Assembly (NCBI GenBank): GCA_900546105.1
Contig: URBP01000094.1
Coordinates: 1 to 7,067, forward strand
Direction of reading: 5' to 3'
DNA from: an uncultured Collinsella sp.
Lineage (GTDB): Bacteria > Actinomycetota > Coriobacteriia > Coriobacteriales > Coriobacteriaceae
DNA length: 7,067 nt
In this document: in pieces, positions 1 to 6,959 of the stretch
How the letters are laid out: each line of letters begins with the position of its first letter
Numbering within the stretch: position 1 is the first letter of the stretch
The notes under the pieces: generated by a model
What the model was told of the DNA's origin: nothing
The model's input: the letters and a program-made list of their open reading frames with translations, nothing else
Database searches by the model: none
Made by a program: the position numbers and the translations under genes

Positions 1-4
1 AACA

Positions 5-27
5 GGAGGCCACTTAATGTGGCCTCC
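5..27 (-). terminator. Hairpin terminator at the end of the operon
   Basis: A perfect 9-bp inverted repeat (GGAGGCCAC at 5-13 and GTGGCCTCC at 19-27) encloses a 5-base loop. It lies about 80 bases beyond the stop codon of the TsaB-RimI-TsaD gene. On the minus strand the stem is followed by TGTT and then the window ends, so only a weak start of a T-tract is visible. On the plus strand no T-run follows (GTCGTGAG). It is therefore read as the end of the minus-strand operon, but the full T-tract cannot be seen and a bidirectional role is not excluded. Confidence 0.7.
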
Positions 28-106
28 GTCGTGAGCAGGACTGTAGAGCAGGAAAGTTCATATGGGGCCGCCGGGCCGGTCAGGGCCGGGGACCGCACCC
101 GTACGA

Positions 107-2491
107 CTACAGCGTCATGTTTGGATCGGCGTCGACGTCGAACGACGAGATTTCACCTCGGTCGAATTTGCGGCGGGCGACCTCCGCGATCATGGCTGCG
201 TTATCGGTACAGGCAGACAAGGGCGGCACCGTTACGCGGATCCCCTGACGCCCAAGCTTCTTGATCATCATCTCGCGCAGATGCGGGTTGGCCGAGACGC
301 CGCCACCGATGCAGTATTCCTTGCATCCGGTAGCGTGCAGTGCGTTTTTGGCCTTCTTGTACTGCACGTCAAAGACAGCTGCCTCAAACGAAGCCGCCAG
401 ATCGGGCAGGTGAATCGTGCGCCCGGCCTTGGTCTCCTGCTCGATGTAGAGCGTCACCGCCGTCTTGAGACCCGAAAGCGAGAAACGATAGTCTCCCCTG
501 CTGTTAAGCGCACGGGGGAAATCGATCGCCTTGGGGTTGCCCGTCTCGGCCAGCTTGGAAATGATGGGGCCACCGGGATAGCCCAGACCCAACGCCTTGG
601 CTACCTTGTCGAAGGCCTCGCCCACAGCATCGTCGAGTGTCTCACCAAGCACCTCGTAGTCGCCCCATGCCTTCACGTGCACGAGCATGGTGTGCCCGCC
701 CGAGACAAGCGTGAAGATGAACGGCGGCTTGAGGTCGGGCTGCGCCAGCAAGTTGGCAAACAGGTGCCCCTCCAGATGGTTGACGCATACGAGCGGCTTA
801 CCGGCAGCATAGGCAAAGCCTTTGGCAAAGGCAACGCCCACCACGAGGGCGCCCACCAGGCCCGGACCCTGTGTCACGCCCACGGCGGCAAGCTCGCTGG
901 GAGCAATGGCTCCACCCTCAAGACCAAGCGATGCTGCGGCATCCTCGAGCGCCGCATCCACGACACTCACAATCACCTCAACGTGTTTGCGCGAGGCGAT
1001 CTCGGGCACCACACCGCCAAAGCGGGCATGAAAATCAATCTGTGTCGACACCTGGTTGGCCAGCATATTGCCATCCGCATCGATAATCGCTACGGCCGTC
1101 TCGTCGCAGGAACTCTCGATAGCGAGCACTAGGCGGTGGCGTTCAATTTCGGCACGCTCCCCCTCGGAGCGCCCAGGCGCAGGCAGCGGCCATACGCGCT
1201 GCTCTGCCGCCGTCGGCTCGGGCGAAGCATTGTCGACCGGAAGCACCAGGGGCAGCGGAGCCGTCATGACGATGGCATCCTTGCCGGCACCATAGTAGCC
1301 GCGGCGCCGTCCTGCCTCGGTAAAGCCCAGAGCGTTATAAAGCGCGATCGCTCCCTCGTTGCCGTCCTCGACCTCGAGCGAAGCCGTGGTGCAGCCGAGC
1401 ATCTGGGCATCATAGCTCACATGCGACAGCAGCTTGCGGGCAATGCCCTCACGGCGATGTGCCGGGTCGACGGCGACATCCAGAATCTGCACATCACCGT
1501 CCACGACCATACCGCCGGCAAGGCCCAGCAGCTTGCCGTCGTCGTGTGCTACCCACCAACTACGCGGCGCAGCGACGTCCTCGCCCAGTTCGGACAGGAA
1601 CATGCCCGGCGTCCACGCCTCGTGTCCGGCACCTTCAAAGCAGGCAGCCTCCAGCGCGCTCGCGCCCTCGGCATCCGCCGCGCCCATGGGACGGAACTGC
1701 AGATGACGACCGGCGAGCTCATCGGCAACGCCCGTAATTTCGCTCTGCGCACTCTCGGCAAGACCAAGACGCTTGCGCTCGTTTTCCTCGGCATCCGAAA
1801 GGCGCGTGTAAATCGGCAGAACGCGGGCCGGATCGCCGTCACCCGCAGCGTGCGCGAGCAGCAAGCCCTCGCCCGAAGGCCACCACAGGTCGCGCTCCAC
1901 GCAGCGGGCGGTCTCGTCCTCACCCAGCAGCTTGCCATAGCGCACGAGACCGTCACCGGTCAGCTGAACCTGGTCCCAGTCCGCTGCTCGGCGCCACTCA
2001 TCGAGCGCCACGGCGGCCTTGACCACGTGTTCGCGCTCAAATTGACGCTCGGGACCCTCATCGACCAGCATATACAGCGCCGGATATACCTCACCGCGCA
2101 TAGCATCGGCCAAGATACCAAGCTTGCCGCGCACGCCAGCCTTCCACGCCGTCCAAGCGCAAGCGTCGAGCGTCGACACGCCCAGCAGCGGAACATTGGC
2201 ACCACGCGCGAGACCCTTGGCAGTGGAGATGCCGATGCGCACACCCGTAAAGGACCCCGGGCCGCGGCCGACCACATAGCAACCAACATCGCTGCGATCC
2301 AGACCGGCTTGAGCCAGCACGCCATCAACGGTATTCACGAGCTCAACGTTGGCGTGACGGCGACACATGTGGTCGCCACTCACGAGCTTCGTCTCGCCCG
2401 TCTGCCCATCAATCCAGCTTGCCGCGCAGGCAAGCATGTCGGTCGAGGTATCGAGCGCCACCACCAGCGCGTTGTCGTTATGCAAGCTCAT
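107..2491 (-). CDS. tsaD: TsaB-RimI-TsaD fusion: tRNA t6A37 threonylcarbamoyltransferase with N-acetyltransferase domain
   Basis: One 794-residue frame joins three proteins usually encoded separately. Residues 8-233 are TsaB (ALDTST at 12-17, GPGSFTG at 77-83, ADAMRGE at 128-134), the partner of TsaD. Residues 264-412 are a RimI-type GNAT acetyltransferase (acetyl-CoA loop RREGIA at 346-351; E373 and Y385 match the catalytic Glu and Tyr of E. coli RimI), which acetylates the N-terminus of ribosomal protein S18. Residues 453-794 are a full TsaD (ESSCDETA at 459-466, metal ligands H572 and H576 in NHLEGH, SGGHT at 597-601, GGGVSAN at 729-735, D763), which moves threonylcarbamoyl onto A37 of ANN-decoding tRNAs. 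A Pro/Ala/Glu-rich linker (413-452) precedes TsaD. The ATG at 2491 overlaps tsaE by 14 bases, has AAGG about 9 bases upstream, and puts the first TsaB strand at the usual distance. A TTG at 2509 would add six residues but lacks a well-spaced ribosome site. Confidence 0.95.
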   Translation of the reverse strand: MSLHNDNALVVALDTSTDMLACAASWIDGQTGETKLVSGDHMCRRHANVELVNTVDGVLAQAGLDRSDVGCYVVGRGPGSFTGVRIGISTAKGLARGANVPLLGVSTLDACAWTAWKAGVRGKLGILADAMRGEVYPALYMLVDEGPERQFEREHVVKAAVALDEWRRAADWDQVQLTGDGLVRYGKLLGEDETARCVERDLWWPSGEGLLLAHAAGDGDPARVLPIYTRLSDAEENERKRLGLAESAQSEITGVADELAGRHLQFRPMGAADAEGASALEAACFEGAGHEAWTPGMFLSELGEDVAAPRSWWVAHDDGKLLGLAGGMVVDGDVQILDVAVDPAHRREGIARKLLSHVSYDAQMLGCTTASLEVEDGNEGAIALYNALGFTEAGRRRGYYGAGKDAIVMTAPLPLVLPVDNASPEPTAAEQRVWPLPAPGRSEGERAEIERHRLVLAIESSCDETAVAIIDADGNMLANQVSTQIDFHARFGGVVPEIASRKHVEVIVSVVDAALEDAAASLGLEGGAIAPSELAAVGVTQGPGLVGALVVGVAFAKGFAYAAGKPLVCVNHLEGHLFANLLAQPDLKPPFIFTLVSGGHTMLVHVKAWGDYEVLGETLDDAVGEAFDKVAKALGLGYPGGPIISKLAETGNPKAIDFPRALNSRGDYRFSLSGLKTAVTLYIEQETKAGRTIHLPDLAASFEAAVFDVQYKKAKNALHATGCKEYCIGGGVSANPHLREMMIKKLGRQGIRVTVPPLSACTDNAAMIAEVARRKFDRGEISSFDVDADPNMTL

Positions 2492-2984
2492 CTTGTACAG
2501 CCTTATCAATCAAATGGGAAAGCTCCATTGCGCGGTCACCGTGCGCCTCAAGCGTTATCGTTCGCACATCGCTGTCGCCCTCATCACGCTTGAGCGTCAC
2601 CGAAAGATACTCATCCGTCAGCTCGTCCTGGAATTGTTCGCCCCATTCCAGCAGGCAAGCACCCTCATAGCCCAGCACATCGAAAATGCCCGTATCCTCG
2701 AGCTCGTAGGCATGCTCCAGGCGGTATAGATCAAAGTGAAACAGCGGAATACGACCTTGATCGTGAACGGCCATGAGCGCAAACGTAGGACTCGTAACCA
2801 TATGCCCATCGCCCAGCCCGCGCGAGACGCCCTTGGTAAAGTGAGTTTTGCCCACTCCCAGGCCACCGGTCAGGATGAGCACATCGCCGTCCTCAAGGCA
2901 CGGTGCAATTAGCTCGCCAAAGTACTCCGTATCGGCAGCGCAAGTCGTTTTGTAAGTACCTACCCCCAAGCGCTCCAGGGACAT
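2478..2984 (-). CDS. tsaE: TsaE, ATPase of the tRNA t6A synthesis complex
   Basis: TsaE is a small cytoplasmic P-loop ATPase that binds the TsaB-TsaD dimer and is needed for repeated rounds of t6A formation in bacteria. The 168-residue product has a Walker A motif GGLGVGKT at 40-47, SPTF at 65-68 (switch-like segment), HFDLYR at 83-88 with D85, and LLEWGEQF at 111-118, all in the order usual for the family. Its length is slightly above the typical 150 or so. The ATG at 2984 is preceded by AAGGAG (2990-2995) with a 5-base spacer, so the start is well supported. It lies 12 bases after the glycosylase gene, and its 3' end overlaps the next gene, which encodes its partners TsaB and TsaD. That placement suggests translational coupling within the complex. 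Confidence 0.96.
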   Translation of the reverse strand: MSLERLGVGTYKTTCAADTEYFGELIAPCLEDGDVLILTGGLGVGKTHFTKGVSRGLGDGHMVTSPTFALMAVHDQGRIPLFHFDLYRLEHAYELEDTGIFDVLGYEGACLLEWGEQFQDELTDEYLSVTLKRDEGDSDVRTITLEAHGDRAMELSHLIDKAVQDELA

Positions 2985-2996
2985 ATATGCTCCTTA

Positions 2997-3617
2997 TTAT
3001 TCCGAGGCATCCTCTGGCGCGGGATGTCGCTCCAGATAATCACCCAGCATCTTAAAGTCTTCCTCCAGCAGCTCCTGCCACGCCGGATTGCGCAACGCTG
3101 CTGCCGGATGAAAAGTGGGCATTACTACAAAATGCCCCATCTGGTGGAACCTGCCGCGCAGCTTAGTAATGCCAATCTCGGTCTTAAGCACAAAGTGCGT
3201 CGCGGGGTTGCCGAGCGTCACGATAATATCAGGCCAGATGCTTCGAATCTGCTCACGCAAAAACGGCGAGCAAGCCAGCACTTCCTCGGGACGCGGATTG
3301 CGGTTTCCCGGCGGGCGGCACTTAAGCACGTTGGCAATGTAGACGTCTTCGCGTTTGAGCCCCGCCAGCGACAAAATGCCGTTGAGGTCCTCGCCTGCCG
3401 CCCCCACAAAAGGCTCGCCCTGCAAATCCTCATTGCGGCCTGGCGCCTCACCAATAAACATCACGCGAGCGCGGGGGTTTCCCACGCCAAACACGATATT
3501 GTGACGCGACTGGTAGAGCTGGCAGAGGTGACAATCGCCCAGAACGGCCTCAATTTCCTCGAGTGCGACCTCACGTGGTGCCTGATGGGTATGGCCGGGG
3601 ATGTGCATGACGCCCAT
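2997..3617 (-). CDS. Family 4 uracil-DNA glycosylase with a [4Fe-4S] cluster
   Basis: The product removes uracil from DNA, the first step of base excision repair of deaminated cytosine or misincorporated dUMP. The 206-residue protein shows the marks of family 4 (UDGa-type) enzymes: GEAPG at 56-60 followed by GRNED, four cysteines placed to bind an iron-sulfur cluster (C29, C32, C100, C116), the segment NVLKCRPP at 96-103, and the C-terminal HPAA motif at 170-173 with H170. Residues 1-18 and the acidic C-terminal end are probably flexible. The ATG at 3617 has AGGAG with a 5-base spacer; a second Met at residue 4 is less well placed. It sits 8 bases after alr and 12 before tsaE, so it is co-transcribed with genes of unrelated function. 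Family assignment is firm; substrate preference has to be taken from the family. Confidence 0.95.
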   Translation of the reverse strand: MGVMHIPGHTHQAPREVALEEIEAVLGDCHLCQLYQSRHNIVFGVGNPRARVMFIGEAPGRNEDLQGEPFVGAAGEDLNGILSLAGLKREDVYIANVLKCRPPGNRNPRPEEVLACSPFLREQIRSIWPDIIVTLGNPATHFVLKTEIGITKLRGRFHQMGHFVVMPTFHPAAALRNPAWQELLEEDFKMLGDYLERHPAPEDASE

Positions 3618-3622
3618 AGCGG

Positions 3623-3628
3623 CTCCTA
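3623..3628 (-). promoter_or_regulatory. Ribosome binding site overlapping the alr stop codon
   Basis: On the minus strand the bases TAGGAG contain both the TAG stop of alr (3626-3628) and the AGGAG Shine-Dalgarno sequence of the glycosylase gene (3623-3627). A ribosome finishing alr would therefore cover the site that recruits the next initiation, which favours coupling. The 5-base spacer to the ATG at 3617 supports that start. Confidence 0.8.
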
Positions 3629-4771
3629 CACGTAGACCTTGTCGAGACGCATGCCAAAGCCGCAGGCGACCTCGTAGTTAATCGTTCCGCGCAGTCGGGC
3701 CATCTCGTCCATAGTGATCTCGGCATCGCCATCGCGGCCGACAATGATCATCTCGTCACCATACTCGGCCTCGGGAATCTCGTGTGCCGGGTTGGACTGA
3801 ATGGCGACCATAAACTGGTCCATGCAGATATTGCCAACCTGATGCACGCGCTCGCCGCGATACAGCACATCCATACGATTGGAAAGCGTACGCGATAGGC
3901 CATCGGCATAACCGATCGGCAGCGTGCAGATCTGAACGCGCGTACGCGGTACGCGGTAGGTAAAACCGTAGCCCACGCCTTCACCCATCGCAGGGTGTGC
4001 CACGCGCGTCACGCGCGCATGGACGCTCATAACGGGATCAAGCTGCATCACGCGGCCACTCAGCTCGCACGGCTGCATGCCATACAAGCCAACGCCGGCG
4101 CGAATCATATCAAAATGCATCGAGGGGTCGAGCATCGAGGACGGCGTGTTGGCGCAGTGCACGATACCGCACTCAAAACCCGCATCCTTAATGGCCTGAA
4201 CGGCCTCGGTAAAGCGCTGACACTGCAGCTTGTAGTCCCAGCCCGAAGGTTCATCGGCCGTGGCGAAGTGCGTAAATACGCCGTCGCACTGAATACCGCG
4301 ATGGAAATTTATACCGCGGACAAAGTCGAGCACCTGCGTGTAGTGAACGCCGATACGATTCATGCCCGTCTCGATGGCGAGATGATACTTGCCCACTTTG
4401 CCCGCCGCGACGGCACATTCGCCATACGCAAGAGCAAAGTCAGACGTATAGACCGAGGGCATGATATCAAACTCGAGCAACGTCGGAATGGCCTCGATAG
4501 GCGGCTCGCTTAGGATGAGGATAGGTTTCGTAATCCCGCCCTGTCGGAGCTCAACGCCCTCGTTAACCGTCGCCACGGCAAACATGTCGGCACCGGCCGA
4601 ATACATGATCTTGGCGCACTCAACAGCTCCATGACCATAAGCATCGGCCTTGACCACGCAGCACAGGCGCTGACGTGGATTCAGCAAGTTCTTATAGGCC
4701 CTCGTGTTGCGACGGAGCGCCCCGCGGTCGATCTCGACCCAGGACCAGCGCGTCAAATCGGCTTTATTCAT
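3626..4771 (-). CDS. alr: Alanine racemase (PLP-dependent)
   Basis: The enzyme interconverts L- and D-alanine in the cytoplasm and supplies D-alanine for peptidoglycan precursors. The 381-residue length is normal for the family. K41 in VVKADAYGHGA (39-49) is the lysine that binds pyridoxal phosphate. Y268 in GVGYGFTY corresponds to the second catalytic base (Y265 of the Geobacillus enzyme). Also present are MNRIG at 137-141, RAGVGLYG at 224-231, GYADG at 287-291, GNICMDQF at 313-320 and INYEVACGF at 364-372. The N-terminal PLP barrel and C-terminal beta domain are both complete. The end of the protein reads MRLDKVYV, a mild variant of the common RVPRVY. The start at 4771 lies 2 bases after the nnr stop (TAA-TC-ATG) and has no strong Shine-Dalgarno sequence, so translation probably depends on re-initiation after nnr. 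Confidence 0.97.
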   Translation of the reverse strand: MNKADLTRWSWVEIDRGALRRNTRAYKNLLNPRQRLCCVVKADAYGHGAVECAKIMYSAGADMFAVATVNEGVELRQGGITKPILILSEPPIEAIPTLLEFDIMPSVYTSDFALAYGECAVAAGKVGKYHLAIETGMNRIGVHYTQVLDFVRGINFHRGIQCDGVFTHFATADEPSGWDYKLQCQRFTEAVQAIKDAGFECGIVHCANTPSSMLDPSMHFDMIRAGVGLYGMQPCELSGRVMQLDPVMSVHARVTRVAHPAMGEGVGYGFTYRVPRTRVQICTLPIGYADGLSRTLSNRMDVLYRGERVHQVGNICMDQFMVAIQSNPAHEIPEAEYGDEMIIVGRDGDAEITMDEMARLRGTINYEVACGFGMRLDKVYV

Positions 4772-4773
4772 GA

Positions 4774-6390
4774 TTAGTCATCCGACCCTTCGTCCATGAT
4801 TCCCAGATCTTCGAGCGCATCCTTTGCCGCCAGTTCCATGGCAGGACCGATCAAGTCGATAAGATCGGTCGCGATGACGCTCTTCTCACCATACTCCGTC
4901 GCCGCGGCAAAACCGGCGTAGCTATGAAGCGCGACGGCGTACGAATACAGCAACTCCCAACGATCCATCTCGTCGCGCATGGTGGCAAGCGTGCCGGCCA
5001 AAATACCCGCGAGAACATCACCCGAACCGGCAGTTGCCAGAGAAGCCGGACCCGAGAGCGGCAGCAGCACACGCTCAACGCCACAGATAGCCGTCGTCGG
5101 CCCCTTGGCAATGACCACCAGATTGTCGGAGCCTGCAGCCCAGACAACCTTCTGCGCGGCCGCAATCGCGGTACCAAGGTCGTTCACCTCGTCACCGGCA
5201 ACCAGACGCGAAAGCTCACGATAGTGCGGCGTCATAACCAACGGCTGCTCGCGACGATACATCTCGGGATTACTATCAATACCGTCAATGGCAATCTTAG
5301 CAAGGCAGTTGAGTGCATCGGCGTCCAAAATAAGCGGTACATCAAGCTCGAGCAAGCCCGAAACCACCTGCATAGCGCCGGCAGATGTCGTCATACCGGG
5401 ACCGCACAGTACACAGCTGTACTTCTTTGCAATCTCGCACACAGTCATGCGCGCAGCGGCGCCAAAGGTGCCGCGGGAATCAGACGGAATAGCAAAAACG
5501 GGAATCGAAGGAAGTGCCATGCGAATAAGATTGGCGCAGGCGTCAGGAGCCGCGACTGCCACGTAACCAGCACCCGCGCGAGCTGCAGATTTGGCCGCCA
5601 TAATGGCAGCACCAGGATATTGCGCAGATCCGGCGACAATAAGCACAGAGCCACGGGAATACTTATCGATATTCGTAGGTAATGGAGCAAAGTAATCAAC
5701 TAAGTCACCGGGCTCGACAATCTCGGCGGCGTGGTCGACATCATCGATGACCTCGTCAAGACGGTCGTAAAGATTGCCGCAGATCAAATCGCCAGCATAC
5801 TCAGGACCATCAGCGCTATACAGACCAATCTTGGGCGCAATCATCGTCACCGTGCGCTCGGCACGAATGCAGTCGTCATCAACAACGCCCGTCTCTGCAT
5901 TCAGGCCCGAGGGGACATCAATGGATACGACACAATCGGCGCATTCATTGACCGTAGGAATCCAAATGGAGAACGGCGCACGCAGATTCCCGTGGAAACC
6001 GGTACCAAAAATGGCATCGACAACAACATCGGCCTTATCGATCAAAACCTCGAGTTCATCACGCGAGGGGCCGACGCAAACGTGCACATCGCGGCCGGCA
6101 GTACGACGAGCAACATGACGTGCCAGAGCAGCAGGAATCTCATCCGGTTCAACCGGAGAAACGATATCCACGTCCACACCCTTATGGCTCAGGATATCGG
6201 CGGCAACCCAACCGTCGCCGCCATTATTACCAAAACCGACCAAAACGAGAACCCGATCGGGATTGAGCTTCAAGACCTCGTTAGCGGCAAACTCACCCGC
6301 TAGCTCCATAAGCTCGGCCTTCGAAGTCCCTTCGCGTTCGATAATATCCTCGAGGCGAACGACTTCCTCGGTACTCAAAACCGGTTTCAT
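4774..6390 (-). CDS. nnr: Bifunctional NAD(P)H-hydrate epimerase / ADP-dependent dehydratase
   Basis: The protein repairs NADH and NADPH that have been hydrated by side reactions or heat. The epimerase interconverts the R and S hydrates, and the dehydratase uses ADP to turn the S form back into NAD(P)H. The 538 residues hold both domains. The N-terminal YjeF_N epimerase (about 1-220) has GNNGGDG at 54-60, VVDAIFGTG at 123-131 and SIDVPSG at 156-162. The C-terminal ribokinase-like dehydratase (about 230-525) has KYSRGSVLIVAGS at 243-255, CGPGM at 329-333, DADALN at 356-361, TPHYRELSRL at 387-396, AKG at 428-430 and the nucleotide-site motif ATAGSGDVLAG at 452-462 with D458. An acidic tail ends the protein. 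The ATG at 6390 directly follows the acpS stop (TAGATG), with AGGAG at 6396-6400 inside the end of acpS. Confidence 0.96.
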   Translation of the reverse strand: MKPVLSTEEVVRLEDIIEREGTSKAELMELAGEFAANEVLKLNPDRVLVLVGFGNNGGDGWVAADILSHKGVDVDIVSPVEPDEIPAALARHVARRTAGRDVHVCVGPSRDELEVLIDKADVVVDAIFGTGFHGNLRAPFSIWIPTVNECADCVVSIDVPSGLNAETGVVDDDCIRAERTVTMIAPKIGLYSADGPEYAGDLICGNLYDRLDEVIDDVDHAAEIVEPGDLVDYFAPLPTNIDKYSRGSVLIVAGSAQYPGAAIMAAKSAARAGAGYVAVAAPDACANLIRMALPSIPVFAIPSDSRGTFGAAARMTVCEIAKKYSCVLCGPGMTTSAGAMQVVSGLLELDVPLILDADALNCLAKIAIDGIDSNPEMYRREQPLVMTPHYRELSRLVAGDEVNDLGTAIAAAQKVVWAAGSDNLVVIAKGPTTAICGVERVLLPLSGPASLATAGSGDVLAGILAGTLATMRDEMDRWELLYSYAVALHSYAGFAAATEYGEKSVIATDLIDLIGPAMELAAKDALEDLGIMDEGSDD

Positions 6391-6930
6391 CTATGCTCCT
6401 AGCGTATCTTGCGAAGCATCGCCCAGGTGCTCCGTCAAAGCTGAATTCTGCAACTGCTCAAGCTCATCCAAGACAGAGCGAGCCTCTTTAAATGTTTGCG
6501 CAACACGTTCCTTGGTGCCCACCTTTTCGTCTTTTGGTTTCGGGCGGGCATCTTCGGTAATGGCGATGGCATTCGCAACAGCCAAGTCACCCGTTAGCGT
6601 GATGGAAAGAGCAACCTCAACGACACCAAGCTCTTGAGCTATCTCGAGTGCACGCCCCGAAAGCAGTGCCTTCGGCTTGCCGAGCTTATCGCGTGTTACC
6701 GAAACGTCTTTGCGGCCAACGCCCTGACTAAAACCAGTTCCGAGGGCTTTAAGAACCGCTTCGCGAGATGCAAAGCGACTCGCATAATGCGCCGCAGGAC
6801 GCGATGAGGCATCGCAATATGCGCACTCTTCTTCGGTAAACACACGCCGAGCAAACGACGGTGTCTTTTCAAGGATTGATTTCATGCGGGAAATCTCGAC
6901 GATATCAACGCCGATACCGGCTTCGGCCAT
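6391..6930 (-). CDS. acpS: Holo-[acyl-carrier-protein] synthase with extended C-terminus
   Basis: AcpS transfers phosphopantetheine from coenzyme A to a serine of acyl carrier protein, activating it for fatty-acid synthesis. The protein has GIGVDIVEISR at 5-15 with the Mg-binding D9, RRVFTEEE at 28-35, and RFASREAVLKALGTGF at 52-67 with E57 and K61, the usual metal and CoA residues. Two features are odd. The usual C-terminal S-x-S-H-T motif reads SITLT at 109-113, with L112 where the histidine normally stands. About 53 further residues (127-179), charged and partly helical in appearance, follow the point where most AcpS proteins end at about 120-125. The start at 6930 is chosen over an in-frame ATG at 6942 because GGAGGTG (6934-6940) sits just upstream of it and the earlier ATG touches this ribosome site. 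The gene heads the operon behind its own promoter. The AcpS identity is firm; activity is likely but not certain given L112. Confidence 0.93.
   Translation of the reverse strand: MAEAGIGVDIVEISRMKSILEKTPSFARRVFTEEECAYCDASSRPAAHYASRFASREAVLKALGTGFSQGVGRKDVSVTRDKLGKPKALLSGRALEIAQELGVVEVALSITLTGDLAVANAIAITEDARPKPKDEKVGTKERVAQTFKEARSVLDELEQLQNSALTEHLGDASQDTLGA
6396..6400 (-). promoter_or_regulatory. Ribosome binding site of nnr inside the end of acpS
   Basis: AGGAG lies within the last codons of acpS and is separated from the nnr ATG by the bases CATAG, which include the acpS stop. The almost identical arrangement AGGAG-CATAT-ATG precedes tsaE. The site supports the nnr start at 6390 and suggests coupling to acpS translation. 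Confidence 0.75.
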
Positions 6931-6933
6931 GTT

Positions 6934-6940
6934 CACCTCC
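6934..6940 (-). promoter_or_regulatory. Ribosome binding site that decides the acpS start
   Basis: GGAGGTG on the minus strand is a near-perfect Shine-Dalgarno sequence, followed by AAC and the ATG at 6930. The upstream in-frame ATG (6940-6942) overlaps this site by one base and has no ribosome site of its own, so initiation at 6930 is favoured. Confidence 0.85.
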
Positions 6941-6959
6941 ATATTGCACAGACTAAGTT

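Noticed and set aside
62..1132. A 356-residue open frame on the plus strand, opposite the TsaD part of the fusion gene
   Set aside because: It has no recognisable motif and lies wholly antisense to a clearly conserved TsaD domain. Long open antisense frames are expected opposite GC-rich genes with strong third-position bias.
2492..2509. Alternative TTG start for the fusion gene at 2509
   Set aside because: The nearest GGAG lies about 13 bases upstream, too far to be a good ribosome site. The ATG at 2491 gives a more usual TsaB N-terminus.
1136..2593. A 485-residue open frame on the plus strand, opposite the TsaB and RimI domains
   Set aside because: The composition is typical of a shadow frame (rich in Arg, Ala and His) with no motif. 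The minus-strand frame explains the conservation of all motifs. It would need expression data to be reconsidered.
3024..4513. Plus-strand open frames at 3024-3635 and 3995-4513, opposite the glycosylase gene and alr
   Set aside because: Shadow frames of two well-supported genes, with no motif of their own.
4924..6303. Plus-strand open frames at 4924-5682 and 5731-6303, opposite nnr
   Set aside because: They are antisense to an intact bifunctional Nnr, share no recognisable domain and lack supporting ribosome sites.
6931..6942. Alternative ATG start for acpS at 6942
   Set aside because: This ATG touches the GGAGGTG site, which is correctly spaced for the ATG at 6930, and it adds four residues not expected before the conserved G-I-G-V-D motif.
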